A model generated the notes under the pieces. It was not told where the DNA came from, searched no databases, and saw only the letters and a list, made by a program, of their open reading frames with translations. Shown here in pieces: positions 12,176-26,141 of a stretch of 64,000 nt of DNA. The translations under genes were made by a program, and so were the position numbers. Position 1 is the stretch's first letter; each line of letters begins with the position of its first letter. This DNA is from Macropodus opercularis (Eukaryota; Chordata; Actinopteri; Anabantiformes; Osphronemidae): positions 16,724,001 to 16,788,000 of the forward strand of contig CM061109.1 of NCBI GenBank assembly GCA_030770545.1, in the 5' to 3' direction.

Positions 12176-12785
12176 TGCCTCAAGGATGGGGAGCTCAGCA
12201 TCCCTGGGATTCAGCCTCCACGCACAGGTATCTGCTGCGTTTTTGTGTGACTGAACAAAAAGATACTCAGTGATGCATGAAATTCTCAGTTAATAACAAC
12301 AGGTTTTTGGTAGTTATGTGCTGAATCCAGAATGCAGTACTTGACTTGGCTCCAATTAGTTCATAGTGTATTAAATTATGATCTGTTTACAACATGCACA
12401 CGTTAAAATGATAAGCAATTCAACATCACTGTAGCTCAAAAATTCACGATTCACAATTATTATATGTTCACTGATAATTTATCTGCAATAATCTAGTTGT
12501 CATTTCAATGTGAATTGAATGAATAAGTCAATTGTCAACATTTTGGGGCTATTTGTGCCAAATTGCTGAAAAGAGCTGTGGAATTAGGCATAAAGCAGCT
12601 GCAATGTGGGTTTAATAATGGATGCAGAAGCCTAGAAGGGGCTGTGGGGTGTAATTCATATATTTTACTGCCTCACGCACATTTCATTCCCTACATTCAG
12701 TACCTTTGCTATGATATTGCTACGTTTGCCTGTTAAATGATCATATAATTGCAGCGCTTCCTGTGCACGATCCCCAGAACACAAA
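12176..12785. other. Intergenic, no gene seen
   Basis: AT-rich sequence between the promoter region of the unidentified gene and the presumed 3' end of med14. No ORF, repeat array or RNA gene is apparent. Confidence 0.5.
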
Positions 12786-12801
12786 CCAACTGTGAGCTTG
12801 G

Positions 12802-12807
12802 TTTATT
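12802..12807 (-). terminator. med14: Candidate med14 polyadenylation signal
   Basis: AATAAA on the minus strand, about 580 nt past the med14 stop codon at 13385-13387. The interval 12808-13384 would be the 3'UTR. Other A/T-rich hexamer variants lie between, so the true cleavage site is uncertain. Confidence 0.35.
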
Positions 12808-13384
12808 ATTAAATAGCAAAGTCAGACAAGCCTCAAATCCTTCAATCATGACTCGAAACAGGTCTTAATAAAATACAACTGGCTTATAAAGTTTGTCACA
12901 TTTTTACAGTATCCAAAGTGAGTTTGAAATAAAAATCCAGGCCGCAACAAAATAAAGGCAAGATAACATTTAAATAGTGTGCTAAGGTATACATGTCCTG
13001 ATACTACAATAATATCAGCATGGCGAAAAAGCTCTAGCAAAAGTCTACCTCATCTGATTCTTTTCAACATTCAAATATACAATAATGTACATAATTAAGT
13101 AAACAACCTTATTTTCAATAGATAATTTTGTTTACAAGTGCACCTGGAGAAGGAAAACAAATTTTGCATCCTTTGCATTAATGACCTTCCCCCATCCAAG
13201 ATCCACGTCTTCTGTAAACTTTGACAGGACCTTGGTCCCTGACTGGACATATTTAACTCCCTTCGCAATTAATTCAGCTTAAATGGAGAATGGCTCAAGC
13301 AGAGGGGACATACGCTTGACATGTAACACCACAGTTCCTTTTCTGGTTCTTCTTAGGGATCCAGATGAGATTTATCAGCCATTT

Positions 13385-16300
13385 CTACTGTCGGGTACCA
13401 GAGGGCAGAGTGAGGTTGGCCATGAGCTCATGAACAGAGGCAAATATGGTGCACTCACCTACAAAGATAAGAACGGTCAGTGTTAGCAAAGGCTTCCTAT
13501 ATCATAAACAGGGTTTTTCAGTGCACTCAATTATTCTTCTAGTTTCTCACCCTGTCTGGCGGGGTGCAGCTCATTGAACCTCTTGAGAATTGTAGAGACC
13601 ATTAGGGCTGCAGCCCCTGAGGAGCTGTGTTGTCTGGGGATATCAGCCTGCTGAGTGAGGCCTGTGGCCATGTCATACACAATGGGCACTATAATGCTCA
13701 TCGAGTCCTGGGGCACTGGAATACGCTGGGTCAGCTGTAACTGTAAAACAAAATGCAGGAACACACAGGATTCAATACGTTAGTGTGCTTTAAATGATGA
13801 CGCAAAGGTTTGTGACAAGTGGCCCATTTACTTACAAAGAAGAGCATCTTGGACTTCAGCACCACAGCGATGGTTCCAGGAGGGGCTATGGGGGGAGCAC
13901 TGGGAGGGATGGTGAGACAAAACTGGACATTCCACCTTAGATCTGAAGTCTGGTCAGGGAACTGCAGCGAGGGAGATGGAAAAATAATGGTATGACTGTT
14001 TTTTTGCACACGCGTGCATGCGATAGGTTTATCAAGACGTATGGTGTCTTCGTTAGGTACTGCCACTATCTTTTCACAGCTTCCACTGCAACGTGGGAGA
14101 CGTGTGGAGGCAGTGCTTCAGTATTGTTATCACAGGATTCATGCAATCCTACAGAGGAAGGTTGGTGCAAGCAAAGCCGCTAAGATGATATTTCATCATG
14201 AAATCAGAAATGCTCAATAAAAGACTCAAAAATAACAATGAGACATATGAATGCACGTGGCTTCTCATAAACAACAAGCTACCCACCAGCTCAAGCCTCA
14301 TGATGCGCACACAGTCCCTAAGAATGTTAGTGGGTGCCCCCAGCAGCTTTGTAAAGGCGTTCAGAGTGTTGTATTTGAAGGGAGGACCAGCGACCTGCGG
14401 GCACGAGAGTCTCGATCAGGAACATTGTGATTTGTTGAGAAAAAAGCTTTACCTATTCTGCACATGCGCCTTTGAATTACTTTGTACATACCCGTGTCTC
14501 AAAGAACCTCTCCAGCACTTGAAGCTCCTCCTGAGACCAGGGACCTGTATTTTCAGGAGTCACTTTCAGCTGCAGTGTCTGGTAATTCTTTGGGTTAAGA
14601 GCCACACGACACTTGAGCACGTCCGTTTTGAACATTATCACTCCCGGCTCATTTGAGTTGACAATTGACAACTGGAAGAAAGAGAGTGGGGTAAGCGAGG
14701 GATATGCAAAACTAGAACTACAATAAAAACAACAGAGAAACATTTTTTTCTAATTTCCCGATTAGGTTGATTTGTTTAGCACTCACGTTGGCTTCCTGCT
14801 GGATAATCCTCTGCAGGTGGCGTCTCATGATAACTGAGCCTAGGAAGCGCTCCAGTGGCGAACAGAGGTAGCTTCCTGCCAGTCCTGGCACGTGGCAGGG
14901 AGTGGGTGAGGGTAGCAGAAGAACATTCAAGGCATTGTGGGTGAGGATTGTAGGAATGGACGCAGCCCAGGGGCGCTGAGGTAGCAAGCGGGGAGGAGGC
15001 ATACTGGTAGGCATGACTTGTGAACCTAAAACAAAGTAGAAACACTCAGAATGTTTAAACATGTTTTGCACAAAAATTGATAACATGAATAACATTATTT
15101 TAACATTTTGAGACAATACTGGATGAAGCAGTGCTTACTGGAGCCAGCACGTGGAGAATGAGGGTCAGGGATTGGCGAGTGCAGCGAAGGGTTACCAGGA
15201 GACATGCCATGGATCCTTGCCCCTGGAGAAGGCCCTGAAACCTGTGGAGAGCCAGGCCACTGGCCTCTATGGCTGGGAGACACCATGGCATATGGAGAGC
15301 TGGGGTCCAAAGCTCCTGCAGCGCAGAAGGTACCATTAGCAACACGTATTTAAATTCACCACTGTGTGCCCACAACTTAGACTATTTCTTATATATGCTT
15401 TCTCGTGTCTAGTTTGAAGTTCAGCTCATTTCAGCCCTTGCCCAGCGGGCCAGATTTACGACCACTCAGTCATTCACCCTCGTGCTTACCGTGTGGACTG
15501 GCAAAGCTGGTCTGACCCATGGCTATGCCCAGAGAAGACGGAGACGGGGTGGGCCCAAAAGGAGAGGGTGCCCTCAGAGCTCCACTAGGGGAGCCAGAGG
15601 TATGGATGTTCCCTGCACACATACACACACACACCAAAGGGCTCGTCAGACTCAGAGGTTGACAAGTTTACCTTAAGTACACACACGCACGCACACACAC
15701 ACACACACACACAAGCTAAAGCTGGGAGGAAGGGCTGCGAGCTGAGATGGAGGAATGGAAGCAGAAAGACTACAAGCATGACTCCTGGCTGTGCAGTTTG
15801 TGTTCGACACCAATGAAAACGCTGATCTCAAAATTTAAATGGGCACACGTGGTTGCTCTGCTTATGCTCAAACATACACACAATTTGCTCTTGCAACAAA
15901 AAATTGTCAGTAGGAAGCTTGATGACAGGAACATGATCTATTCAAGGGTAACGCTCTATTGATTCCAATGCTCTGTGGCAGCTTGACAAGATCAGATGAT
16001 GCAAACAAAACAAGATCGCTTTTACTCAAACATACTAGAAAACGAATACCACATTCGCTTTACCTGGCGACTGTGTCGGCATCATGGATGGTGAGGGAGT
16101 TACACTAGCGAGGTAATTTGGTGGCGGTGAAGTCAAAGGGGGATATACACCCCCTGGACCCCCTCTTAGTGTTTGTGGCTGTTGATGCGGCAGCTGGTTG
16201 ATCAGACTGTCCATCATGTCCATCCCTACTGGTGAGGGTGGGTTATCATCTTCATTGACAGAGCGTCTGCGAGCATCCTGGTTGCTGTCTACAAACATGT

Positions 16301-19300
16301 TTAGGAATGTCTAAAGATGGGGAAGAAACATGAGCATAAGGTAAATGTCTGGTGTAAATCCAACTGTCCTACAGTTTAAGCTAAACTACCTGACAATGTG
16401 CAGGAGCTCATGTTGTTAGATAAAGTAACATTATTTTAAGGGTGGTATACCTTGAGTCCTGGAGCAGGGTAGAAACCTTCAACAATCTTTGTGTTGTCAA
16501 ACAAACTGTAGGCCCCATCTCTGATGGCTACCACTCCCCGGCTGCGGCAGTAAATGTCAATGCAGTACATGTTTCGAAAAGCCAGACGGATGTGTGTGGG
16601 TGACTGGGGCAGGATGGAGAAGCACTGGTAGGCAGTGTTGGTGCGCTGGGTCAAGCCCAGCATGGGCACTGTTGGTAGCTTGTTGATAGAATTTAGAGGG
16701 GCCAGTGTGTCAAAAAGCACCTGCGACAGATAATTAGAAACACAGTCAGAAAATAATAGAAAAAGCATAACGCGAGAAAAAAAAAATCCAAAGAAATAAC
16801 ACTGTCCACTGATATATGGCCCCATTTACAGAGTAGTTCAATGGTTAAGCCAACACATCATGTAATAGGATAAGATGCATGTTCTGGCTACATTTGAATG
16901 GTTGTGCTAATGTGGCACCTGGAGCAGCTGCATCACATTGGGGTTCTTGTTAAACATCTCCTGTAGCTGGTGCAGGATGATATTGTGGCAGTTAGAGCAG
17001 CCAGAGTTTGGGCCCACGGTGCCCAGGGAAAGGTGGAAACGGTGGTTGACAGAGTTCCACTGGATGGTGACAGAGCTGCCCTTGGTAATGCCGTAGCACA
17101 GCACCAGCTTACGGTAGTTATAGAGCCGCACCTCTGAGAACAGGTTCAGATAAGACGGCATCTCTGGAAGGACAAGGAGTCAGTGTGAAGAAGGTGAATA
17201 CTACGATTGCAATTCATTCACTCAGGTAAATGCAGTCTTTGCTTTCCAAGTGAGCGTGTTCATACCTGGCAGGGCACAAGAGAAGTTAAGAACACACTGG
17301 TAGAGCTGACTGATGGCATTCCAGTCATTAAGGAACATCTCTACCACCTTTCGTCCACCCACTGGCTCCGACAGAGGGTTTTCATACGTCAGATACACAT
17401 GTCTAGTTGTGGCTGAAAGTTGGAAATAGATTGTGCTGATGAACATTTTACTTATCAACCTTTAAAGTTAAGCAGAGTAAACAAGACTTTTCAGACAAAT
17501 TTAAAGCAACGTTACACAATTTTAGTTAAATTTAGTTACTACATTATATGGTGAGTTAACTGCTAAAGTAATACCATACATTTGCTCTTAGGTTGTGGCA
17601 ATTTATTTGAATTTGCTAAGATTAAAATGGACCATTTTCCGGTCATCTCTTTTAAAACATGCCTCTGTTCTTTGTTCTGATTTATACCTTGCTCTTTGCT
17701 GTGTGTACTGTTCAGAGGGCAGTTGGCCAACACAAGTTCAGCAACCCATGTTCGATTGTTCCTGCCCTGCAGGCGGAAGGTGCAATCCAGAAGAGACCTC
17801 TCCAAAGCTCTCCTGGTCTCCTCTCCTACACCTTTACAAGGAGGAATCCTGCCAAAAGCACACAATTGTATTTAGAGCCAGTGGCTTTGTAGCAAGCTTT
17901 ACTAAAATGTACAGAATGTAAGTGAAATAGCATGTGTGATCGTGGCCTTACTTCAGTAGACGAATTGCATGACTACTACCGTCTCCCTCCACTTGTACAC
18001 CCTGGTTAGGAATCTCCATGTTGGACATCTAATCACAGGCAGACAGCAGCAGATATGCATCGTCAGCTTAAACCATTAGATGATTCCTACAGGTGCAGTT
18101 TCTGAGTAGGACCGTACTGTGACTTACCTCTGTTCTGAGACCAATAAAAGGCATGTTGGTGTCACACATCGCCACAAGGTGAGCAAGCTCTTTGTTGAAG
18201 GCACACATTTCCCCAGACCGCTTCGGCTTCTTTGGTTCTGGCTCCGTCTGTTCTCCAGATATCTACAGAAAGATTTATTCTTTATGGCTGAGCCTGTAAA
18301 AATGTTCCACACCAAAACTGGGCCATTTTAAATGAATGTTGCAGACCTCCATTAAAGCAAAGCCCCTGGCAGGGCTAAGCTATCAGGTGAGTATTAATAC
18401 AATACCAACAGAGAAAAACATAAACAGTGATCACAATGAAGCTAAACTGTTTAACTGATGTGAAAAGGATTAGGAATCCATCTCCATTTCTTTTTGGCAT
18501 CATCACATATTGATTCATAATGACATGGCGTAAAACTTGGTTGTTGTTCACCTGAGATTGCTTTGCCTAATGTACAAGACACACACTATGATAAGATGAC
18601 TTCTATTGTGTTTTTACACTGAATAAATAAAGAGGGGAGATACTAATTTTGGCACATGACTACCTTTCTCTTGGTCCCAGGTCTGCCCACTTTCCCTGTT
18701 GTAGCATCCTGCACAAGTTGTTCAAGGTTGGGTTTAAAATGTTGTAGAAGCTGTGCACACATAGGTCCGTCTTCTCCTTCCAATTGAGACACAGACAGGA
18801 AGGAGTATTTGTACTGCAACAAAGTGGGAGAGCTAGGCACTTCAAGCATTTCCACCACCTACAAAACAGGATAAGAACAAAAGATTGACCAGAGAAGATC
18901 ATAAAGAAGGTAAATGGAAACTCTTTAGTGAATCAGTTTCATTTTAGCTGTTTTCGCCAACAAGCTGGTTGGTGAACTTACAATGTAATAGTGCGGAAGA
19001 CGAGTGAGTTTGATGAAGAGTTTGTGTTTCGACAAGTTGCCAACATGGTGAGAGGCTGTATTTGACAGGTGTAGGACATCAGTACACACAGTAGGTAGGT
19101 GCTTCACAGACTGCCGGCAACGCTGTTCCCCCAACCAGAACCTGACAAGAGGGAGGAAGAGAGTCAGTCTCATAAAGAAAGCCAAGTTTTTAAACCTTTG
19201 GTCATATGTCATGCTCTTCCCACAGGGTTCACTAGTTCGCATGCTGGGCCAGCAGTGTCAGTTTTTCATTGTGTCCACAAGTAACCTGCTGCAAAACACA

Positions 19301-22300
19301 GCGGACATCAGAAAACAGTAAGGCAGAAGGACTGCAGGTCAACACAAAATTGGAAAGAAATTGTAATCAAGCTAATCAACGCAGTACAAAGCCTACCTAT
19401 TCCATCTAACAGGTTTCTGTTGTTTTAGCTGTCCAGTTAGATCAGAGCATGTAAATTCTGTGTTGGACACAGCATATCCTCAGGCCTCATGTCTCTTGCC
19501 AAGCCAGATATGTTTTATCGACGTGTGTGAACACGCTGTTATAGCCCTGGCAGTTCCTAACACCCATCTTGCCACTTGTTTAAAAGTGTTTCGACTGACA
19601 GTTATTCAGCTTCAACAAGTCAAAAGCTGGTGTTCGACTTGGGCTCCAACTGTTGATTATTTACACCCCATCACTGTTCGCCACCAAACTGCTACTGCTC
19701 TCAAAGTAGTATTTTATACTGTAAGCTGTTAATGTAGTACTACTTACTTTAGTTGCTGAAGCCAAGATGTAATGCGCTTCATATCATCATTAATGGTCTT
19801 TTCAATTTCATCCAGCATGGATTGATCTAGAAACAAACACCCCAGAGAACATTCAAAAAGATGAGGATACAAATAAGGTAAAGCAGAATCACAGAAACCA
19901 AAACCATTAAATGTCCTTATCATTATATAGAAAGCTTTTACTTAAAGCTAATTAAATAGTATGAGTTAACATTGGTTCCCACTTACCTAATCCATAAAGC
20001 ATTGGCTGAAACATGCCAGAGTGCAAGTCTACAAAAATATGTAAGCACTCTGAACGACCACAGGGCTCAAGTATTGGAATAACAAGCGTGGGTAAAGCAG
20101 TCTCGATGAACGCTGAAATAAACAACACGTAATTATCGCTCTACTAAAAAATATGTTCGGTTAACACAAAAAGTCACACGACTATTTTATTAAATAGTAA
20201 AGGTAAAATCATAAATACATACAGTTGTCACTAGGATTGCTGGCCTTTAGTATGGCCTTCAGTTCCTGTAGCTTCTGATGAGACCGTGCATGTACACTGT
20301 CAATCAAAAGTTTCTCCACTGACAGATGATCAATCTGAAGAAAGAGTGAAAGAAAATATTATTCAATTGTGTGGTGTCCTTCCCAAAAAGCCATAATGAC
20401 ATGTATTTACATTAGACTTCAATTGAGGATTAATACGTTGTATTAGATTTTAAACAAGTCCACTTTACCTTCATAGCTCTCTCCATTAATCTGGAGTCGC
20501 AGGCTGGGAGAGGAGGTTCATGAGATATTTGCAATGGCTTAGATCCATCAGATTCATCAATCTTGATAGTGACTTTATGTACAGATGCTGTACCAGTTTT
20601 TCTACCTAAAACCTGTTGGCTGTAGAAACAAATGAAAGGAAGAAATAAAAAATGTGTCAGACCCAAACAGAAGTAAATCTTTAAATCAAGTGCACCATTA
20701 TTCCTTACGTACGCCTAAGAATAACTATATTTTTATGAATGCAACTGCAATTTAAAATCTTACTTCCAAACACTAAGTGTAAGGTACTTTGCAGGCACAT
20801 ATCTCTCCTCCTGCACCAGGTCTCCCCATCGCTCTCTGATCAGCATCAGAGTCTGAGAGTGAAGTACCTCTAGCTGCAGTGACAGACAGAAGGAGTCTAG
20901 AAACAATGTAGTTAAAGAAATACCAGTGTGGGGAAAAAAACATGTCTAGGTGAAGAGAGATTAAGTATTTTAAACACCTTTTCATTAATATTCAAAACAC
21001 ACTTCTATACATATCCTCAGAACAGGCACACTTTGTTAGTAAAAGGGCTATTTGTGCCCACCACAGGCCTCTCTTTCACACAGAAAGCGGCACTGCTAAC
21101 GGTGGCGCGGGAAAGGCAGAGCAGAGATGTACTAATTAGCATTGTGATTAAGCACGATTGTGCTCATCTTGAATGCTTGATTAGGATCTTTGATATTAGC
21201 CTGAACGCTAACTAGCGCTTGTTTTTGTCTACATTTTACTGCAGAAAGAAGAGGTATAAAGAATCTTCATTTTTACACAAAGGCTGCAACAGCATGATGG
21301 ATGGTACAATTATCACGACCTCACAAGATAAAGGTCTGGAGACTGTACCACCGTGCCAAAATTAAAATACTGCTGTAGCTTCCCAAAAGCATGAACACAT
21401 TAAAGAACAGCGTCCACAGGTGTTGAAACACATCATAAAGTATTAGTTACACTTAACATGAACTGGGTCATAGTCTCTAGTGAGAACAGAACTGCTCTTC
21501 CCTTTTCAAACAAAAAGTGGTTAAAGAAGGATGCAGTTCAGCAGCTGTGTTTCTAATTGGAATGCTGCACTCGTCTACTTGTCCGGTCAATATGCTATAT
21601 GCTCCAAGACCCCCGCCTTCCTGCTGCAGTAATTCACAGCATCCTGGGACAAAAGCCAAGTGGTTACAGCTACACTTTCTACAAAATGTCTGCATGTATA
21701 GAGACAGACAATCTAAATCCAAGAAAGGATACGCAAACAGTTGTACATGTCTTGAAGTGGTTTTTCATCTGCACACAAACGTGCCTGGACCAACTCATGG
21801 ATGAAGTTCACTTGCAAACTGTGAACCAAGGCTCGGCCATCTGTCAGTACAGAGGGGAGGGGGTATGATGGTAACAGAGAAACCAGTAGCAAGTGAAAGG
21901 GATAAGATTAGGAGTTGAGTATATTGCTAGTGGTTGTGCTGTGTGCAGCAGAGCTGGGCGCCTGCATGCCTTACCTCCAGTTTCTTTGTCCTCCACTAGA
22001 ATCTCCAGCTTTAGCAGCCTCCAAGGAATATCAGGGTCATCTCCCATCACAGTCAAAGTAGCCTCAAACTCTCCTTCCACACGAAACTTTACACGTCCAT
22101 TGGCTATTGAAACATAAACACAAAACATTTACCACCCACGACCGACCAAGATGAAATAACGTTATACAAGTAGCTATCTGTTAAAATATGACAAAGCTGC
22201 TTACCAACTGTGAGGTTTGCTAGCTGGGGTGGTAAGTCTGTGGTGACAAGACGATGTCGTAGAATCTGATTTAGCTGATTCAGGGTGGTCTGCTTCTCAG

Positions 22301-23888
22301 ACTTTGTAATAGGGTCTGGAGGAATGATTTTGTCCTACAAAGCAGTCACAGAAACAATGTTACAGACAAAAAAAAACTTGTGTGCAGTTAATGTTTTAAT
22401 CTCCCAACCCCTTTTCATACAAGACCTAAGTGTTAGCAGAGAGAGAAGGAAGATTAACAAACATACCCGTATACATGTGGGCAGGCGTGGGTAAGACCCT
22501 GTGGTGAGAACATCAATGGCAAAGGGGATGGCAAAGCTAGGTAAACGAGCATGTACCAGGGCATCTCTGGCCAGCAATGCAAGCCTGTCAGCTGTGTCCA
22601 CAAACAGGATGGTCTGCTGGTCTAGAAAGCTGGAAATCATCTGCGAGACAAAAGAGGAAAATATTTCACAAAGATATTTAAAAAGGTACTGTAAAAACCC
22701 ATCAATACAGAGTTAGGTTAAGTAAAATTACAAAGCTTTTCTTTAGTAACTGTTCTGTTCTTTCTTGTCTTTAACCAGAATAGACAATCTAGATGCATTG
22801 CTTTGTTTGTTCCTAAAGTCTGCTCAAAATTGAATTACCATATTTTTTTTACCGCTTCTGGGCCTGGAAGTGTTTAACAGATAAACTTGGACTGAACGTG
22901 CAAACGTTGAGTCAGAGATTTGAGAAATTCTTTCAACCAATATTTCATAACAAATGTAGATGTTTTAATTATTTGGCCAGATTTATTTTTACATTTTGTT
23001 TTGTTGTGACTGACGTTAGAAAGGTTTCTCCAGTAAATGTATTTGTGGTGAAATGAATAAAACCTACCGCACACTTCTCAACTTTCCCTGCGTTGCTTGC
23101 CCACTTCACCAGGGCAAGCAGACGCACAAATAACTGCCTGGTTCGACTGGCAAACTGGACAATCTCAATTTTCCTATAATAAAACACAGGTTAGCACAAA
23201 ATGAAAACAGCCCAATGTACAACTGCTCGACAGGAGAAGAGAGGTGCGGGTGAATAAGTGAATTTAGAGTCGTACCTTTCCATGTCTGCTTTTCTAGGAA
23301 GTCTAGAACAAACAAAACGCACAGAATGAGCCGATCACTTACAGACAGTCACCGTCTCTATGCTTCCCTGTTATGACACCAACCTGAAGAGTTTATCTTG
23401 TCCCGCATATTTAAAACCCACTACTTGAATGACTGACCATTAGCTACTACTGGCATTGACAGAAAGTCTGCATTGTTTACCTATACGCCCCCCTTTCAAC
23501 AGTAAACACACTAGTTACGTGTGCTGCATAGATTTTACCACTACACACACGAGGGGCAACTTCTAACATCTAGAACAACATCATGACACTGTTATGGTTT
23601 ATGTTGGAACCTTGGAGGAGCAGCATCCTCTGAGTTAACGGATGTTAGCCTATTACCCGCCACTTAGCCCAGCTAGCTTAAGGCCTAGCTCCTATGCTAA
23701 AACGTCACTCACAGTTCCGCCAGCAGCGTGATTTCATGGTAGGTCCTTTGGAGAAGAAACTCAATCAGCAGGCTCAGTCGAACCCCCTGCGTAGCCGGAG
23801 CACCAGGTGCCGGCGGCTGCGGACCGGACACCACCGGACCACCAAGTGGGACGAGCTGCCCATCTGAACCGATCTGCACCGGAGCCAT
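13385..23888 (-). CDS. med14: Mediator complex subunit 14 (Med14/TRAP170)
   Basis: Med14 is the central backbone of Mediator, linking head, middle and tail modules so that activators reach RNA polymerase II in the nucleus. About 29 coding exons align in order with the vertebrate protein. The ATG at 23886-23888 opens exon 23713-23888 (MAPVQIGSDGQLVPLGGPVV, then LLIEFLLQRTYHEITLLAEL). Later exons include KIEIVQFASRTRQLFVRLLA (about 23068-23174), ADEKPLQDMYNCL (about 21730), LIRERWGDLVQ (about 20800), CTFRLQGRNNRTWVAELVLA (about 17692-17849), GTVGPNSGCSNCHNIILHQL (16917-17165) and FRNMYCIDIYCRSRGVVAIR (16451-16721). A Ser/Pro-rich linker spans 15137-16312. A nuclear-receptor-type LXXLL motif (LNVLL) lies near 14912-14935. 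The last exon, 13385-13458, ends ELMANLTLPSGTRQ-stop. Length and order are as expected for a complete orthologue; no frameshift was seen. It is transcribed away from usp9x. Confidence 0.97.
15679..15714. repeat. (CA)n microsatellite in a med14 intron
   Basis: An imperfect CA run with two CG-interrupted units (read as GT on the med14 strand) lies in the intron between the exons at 15490-15614 and about 16063-16312. A shorter CA run stands at about 15616-15634, close to the acceptor of the downstream exon. Length polymorphism is likely. Confidence 0.9.
20884..21725 (-). other. Med14 intron with CTAAT/GCTAA-rich stretch
   Basis: This 0.84-kb intron separates the exon ending DMYNCL (about 21726) from the exon starting at 20883. 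It is among the longest in med14. Around 21130-21215 it carries several ATTAGC/GCTAAC motifs like those in the first introns of usp9x and rpl8. No coding block is seen. Confidence 0.5.
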
Positions 23889-24100
23889 TTTACAATGACG
23901 ACAGTTAGCTACGGCGAGGCACAACCGAAATTAAAGAGCTGTAGTGGCGAACTCCCTGCGGAAAGGCTTCCACGCAGCCTCACAACATTTCTCCGACGAG
24001 ACAGCTGTATCGGCGTGGATTCGGCTCCCTTGCTGCGGAGAAAACCCAACTAATGGACCGAACTGGCTAGCTTGTTACGGAGGAGAGTCAACGCCGCTCG

Positions 24101-24111
24101 GCCGCCATCTT
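24101..24111 (-). promoter_or_regulatory. med14: YY1 site at the med14 5' end
   Basis: On the minus strand this reads AAAGATGGCGGC, matching the YY1 consensus (AANATGGCGGC). Just downstream of the transcription start, YY1 sites are usually in this orientation relative to the gene. That would put the med14 start close to 24120 and give a 5'UTR of about 230 nt. The surrounding sequence is GC-rich and lacks a TATA box. Confidence 0.5.
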
Positions 24112-24129
24112 TGCTGTCGGGAATGATTA

Positions 24130-25640
24130 GCATGAGCCGGGCTGCTAAGAAAACCCAGACGGGAGCCGGGAGGAGCGAGACTCACCACGTCCGCTGTGTT
24201 TGTGACAGTGCCGGTCATGTGTTCATGTAGCATTTAGCTCTTCTAGCTGTTTGAAGTCAAGCCCATTGTTTATTAAGTCTGCAACTAATTATCACTTGCA
24301 TTAGCACTTGTGGTGTGTCCGCTAGATTATGATGTAATCATTATTGGCCCTGTTTTTGCAGCCTCATCTGAGAAGTATAGAAGCAACAGACTCATTTATT
24401 AAAACGACTCGTATTGTAAGAAGGTTAGTGTCTTATGTAAGAACGTGTTTGGTACAGCGGTATTAGAACGCATATGGTAATGTAATGAACCACTACCTGA
24501 CATAACCATAAATTACCACTGAGTCAAAGCAGGCGGCTGCCTTAGGGCACAAGGGTGCTTTAAAACCATAAACTCAGTGTGTGGCAGTTAAAACTTTGAT
24601 TATTATAATTATAAGTAATATGAACTTGTGCATTAAGTGACATAATAAAGATCCTTAGAGTGGGTCCTACTTAATTCTAATTGCCCTGTTTATTGCAGCT
24701 AGTATAATTTTAAAATGCTTTTAATAATTACGTTTAATCAAACTGCAGTACAGTTTTTGGGTGATGCAATATTCCAAGAGTAATGGACACAGTGAACAAA
24801 AATAAATAGAAACATGGCTCTAATAGCAGCACAGAAGCTTTTTACCATTTGGCCTAGAAATGTTGAGGGATAGATTCACAGTTAAATAATTATTACAAAA
24901 CACATAGAACGTGGCCATTCTGTGCAAAGAATGCATTGAGTTTATCTTCATATAAGGCATCATTACTTTGACCAGTCTAATGGATTTACTCCACCCCTGC
25001 CGGTCAAGGCAGATAACCGCTCCCACCCTGAGCTCGGCTCTGCTGGAGGATTCCTCCATTAATGGATTTTCTCTCCGCTGTTGCTTAAGTGGGATTTGTT
25101 GGGTTCCTGTATGATTGTGCTTTTGTTTATTAAGCCTTACTTTGAAAAGTTGAAGTTGAAATGATTGTTGTCATGAACTGGCACTGTGTAAACGAACTGA
25201 ATGAATTTACCAACCCCAGCTAGTTGCATGCTTGAGCTTGATTTCACAAAAATGTGCATCAGCATAGACTGTTTACTTTGAAACCACTTCAGGAATAAAT
25301 AGCTCAGTGAGAATTGATTACAGCAGGTCCAACCAGTTCCAAAGTTCATTTGTAGATTTGGTTGGTGAATGTAAGACAGACTTGAAAACAATCACCTATA
25401 TTCTTTAACTCAGCTAAACCAGTGGCCGCAGACTTGCTGTGGACATGGCCCAGTTGGACACACTGTTGTGTTTATTTTATGCCTTGTCTGTATTTTGTTC
25501 CAACCGTTCCCTGCCGTCAGCTTGTGTGTAGCTTTTGTACTTGCTTTCTGTTTTGTTACGTGAACCGCACGGCCCATTGACCACCCGCCGATAGGGGGCG
25601 ATATAACCCAGTGTGTCTGCTTCTTTCGCTTTATAGCGCT
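24130..25640. other. Intergenic spacer of the divergent med14/usp9x pair
   Basis: About 1.5 kb between the two head-to-head genes. GC content falls from the med14 side (24130-24230) to AT-rich sequence and rises again toward usp9x. I see no conserved coding signal. The short open frames at 24820-25390 have no splice or family support. Confidence 0.5.
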
Positions 25641-26141
25641 TGGTTTTAATCAAACTATGGACTAGATATCCACGTTGGAACCGGAGTTACTCGTCGGGTT
25701 GGAGAGGAATTTTATACCCTTTCCCTTCGGCGGGTGTTGTGTTTGCCGAACTGCACTCGGTTGCGGTGTAAACTATTTCACCGTCAGCGCGGACAGGCGG
25801 AGTTCACGCCGTCGTCTGGCCTGTTTGACGGAGCAGCATTTGTGCTCGACTGCGCTTCCGCCATGTTGAACTGATTCAAGTTGTGAGTGATTGCTGGGAC
25901 CGAAGTGACAAGCCTCAGAAATCGGACTAGATAGAGTTAGGGGGCTGTAGCCGCGCCGGTGACGCAGGAAAAACACCCAGAAGCCGAGGAAAAAACGTAG
26001 GAATTAGATATTTCTAGTAACCGGTGTGTGTCCTGCGAAACCGTGACAGATATAGGCCAGCTTTATGTAAGATACGACGACACCATCGTTCAAGGCTGGA
26101 CGTAGCCCGTGAATAGAGGGGGAAGTCATATCAAATTCCTG
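25640..26141 (+). promoter_or_regulatory. usp9x: Presumed usp9x CpG promoter and non-coding first exon
   Basis: CpG dinucleotides are dense from about 25670 to 26140, unlike the flanks. The block ends in a strong donor, with exon ending at 26141 followed by GTGAGT. The coding part of usp9x begins only after an acceptor at 29552-29553, so a non-coding leader exon here spliced across a 3.4-kb intron is the simplest model. The start site is not determined. Another leader exon could exist. Confidence 0.45.

Noticed and set aside
17563..17921. Plus-strand frames across med14
   Set aside because: They are shadows of the minus-strand med14 exon encoding CTFRLQGRNNRTWVAELVLA.
25430..25640. Suspected LTR or transposon remnant before the usp9x CpG region
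   Set aside because: Only a composition change was visible; no terminal repeats, target-site duplication or coding remnant could be found.
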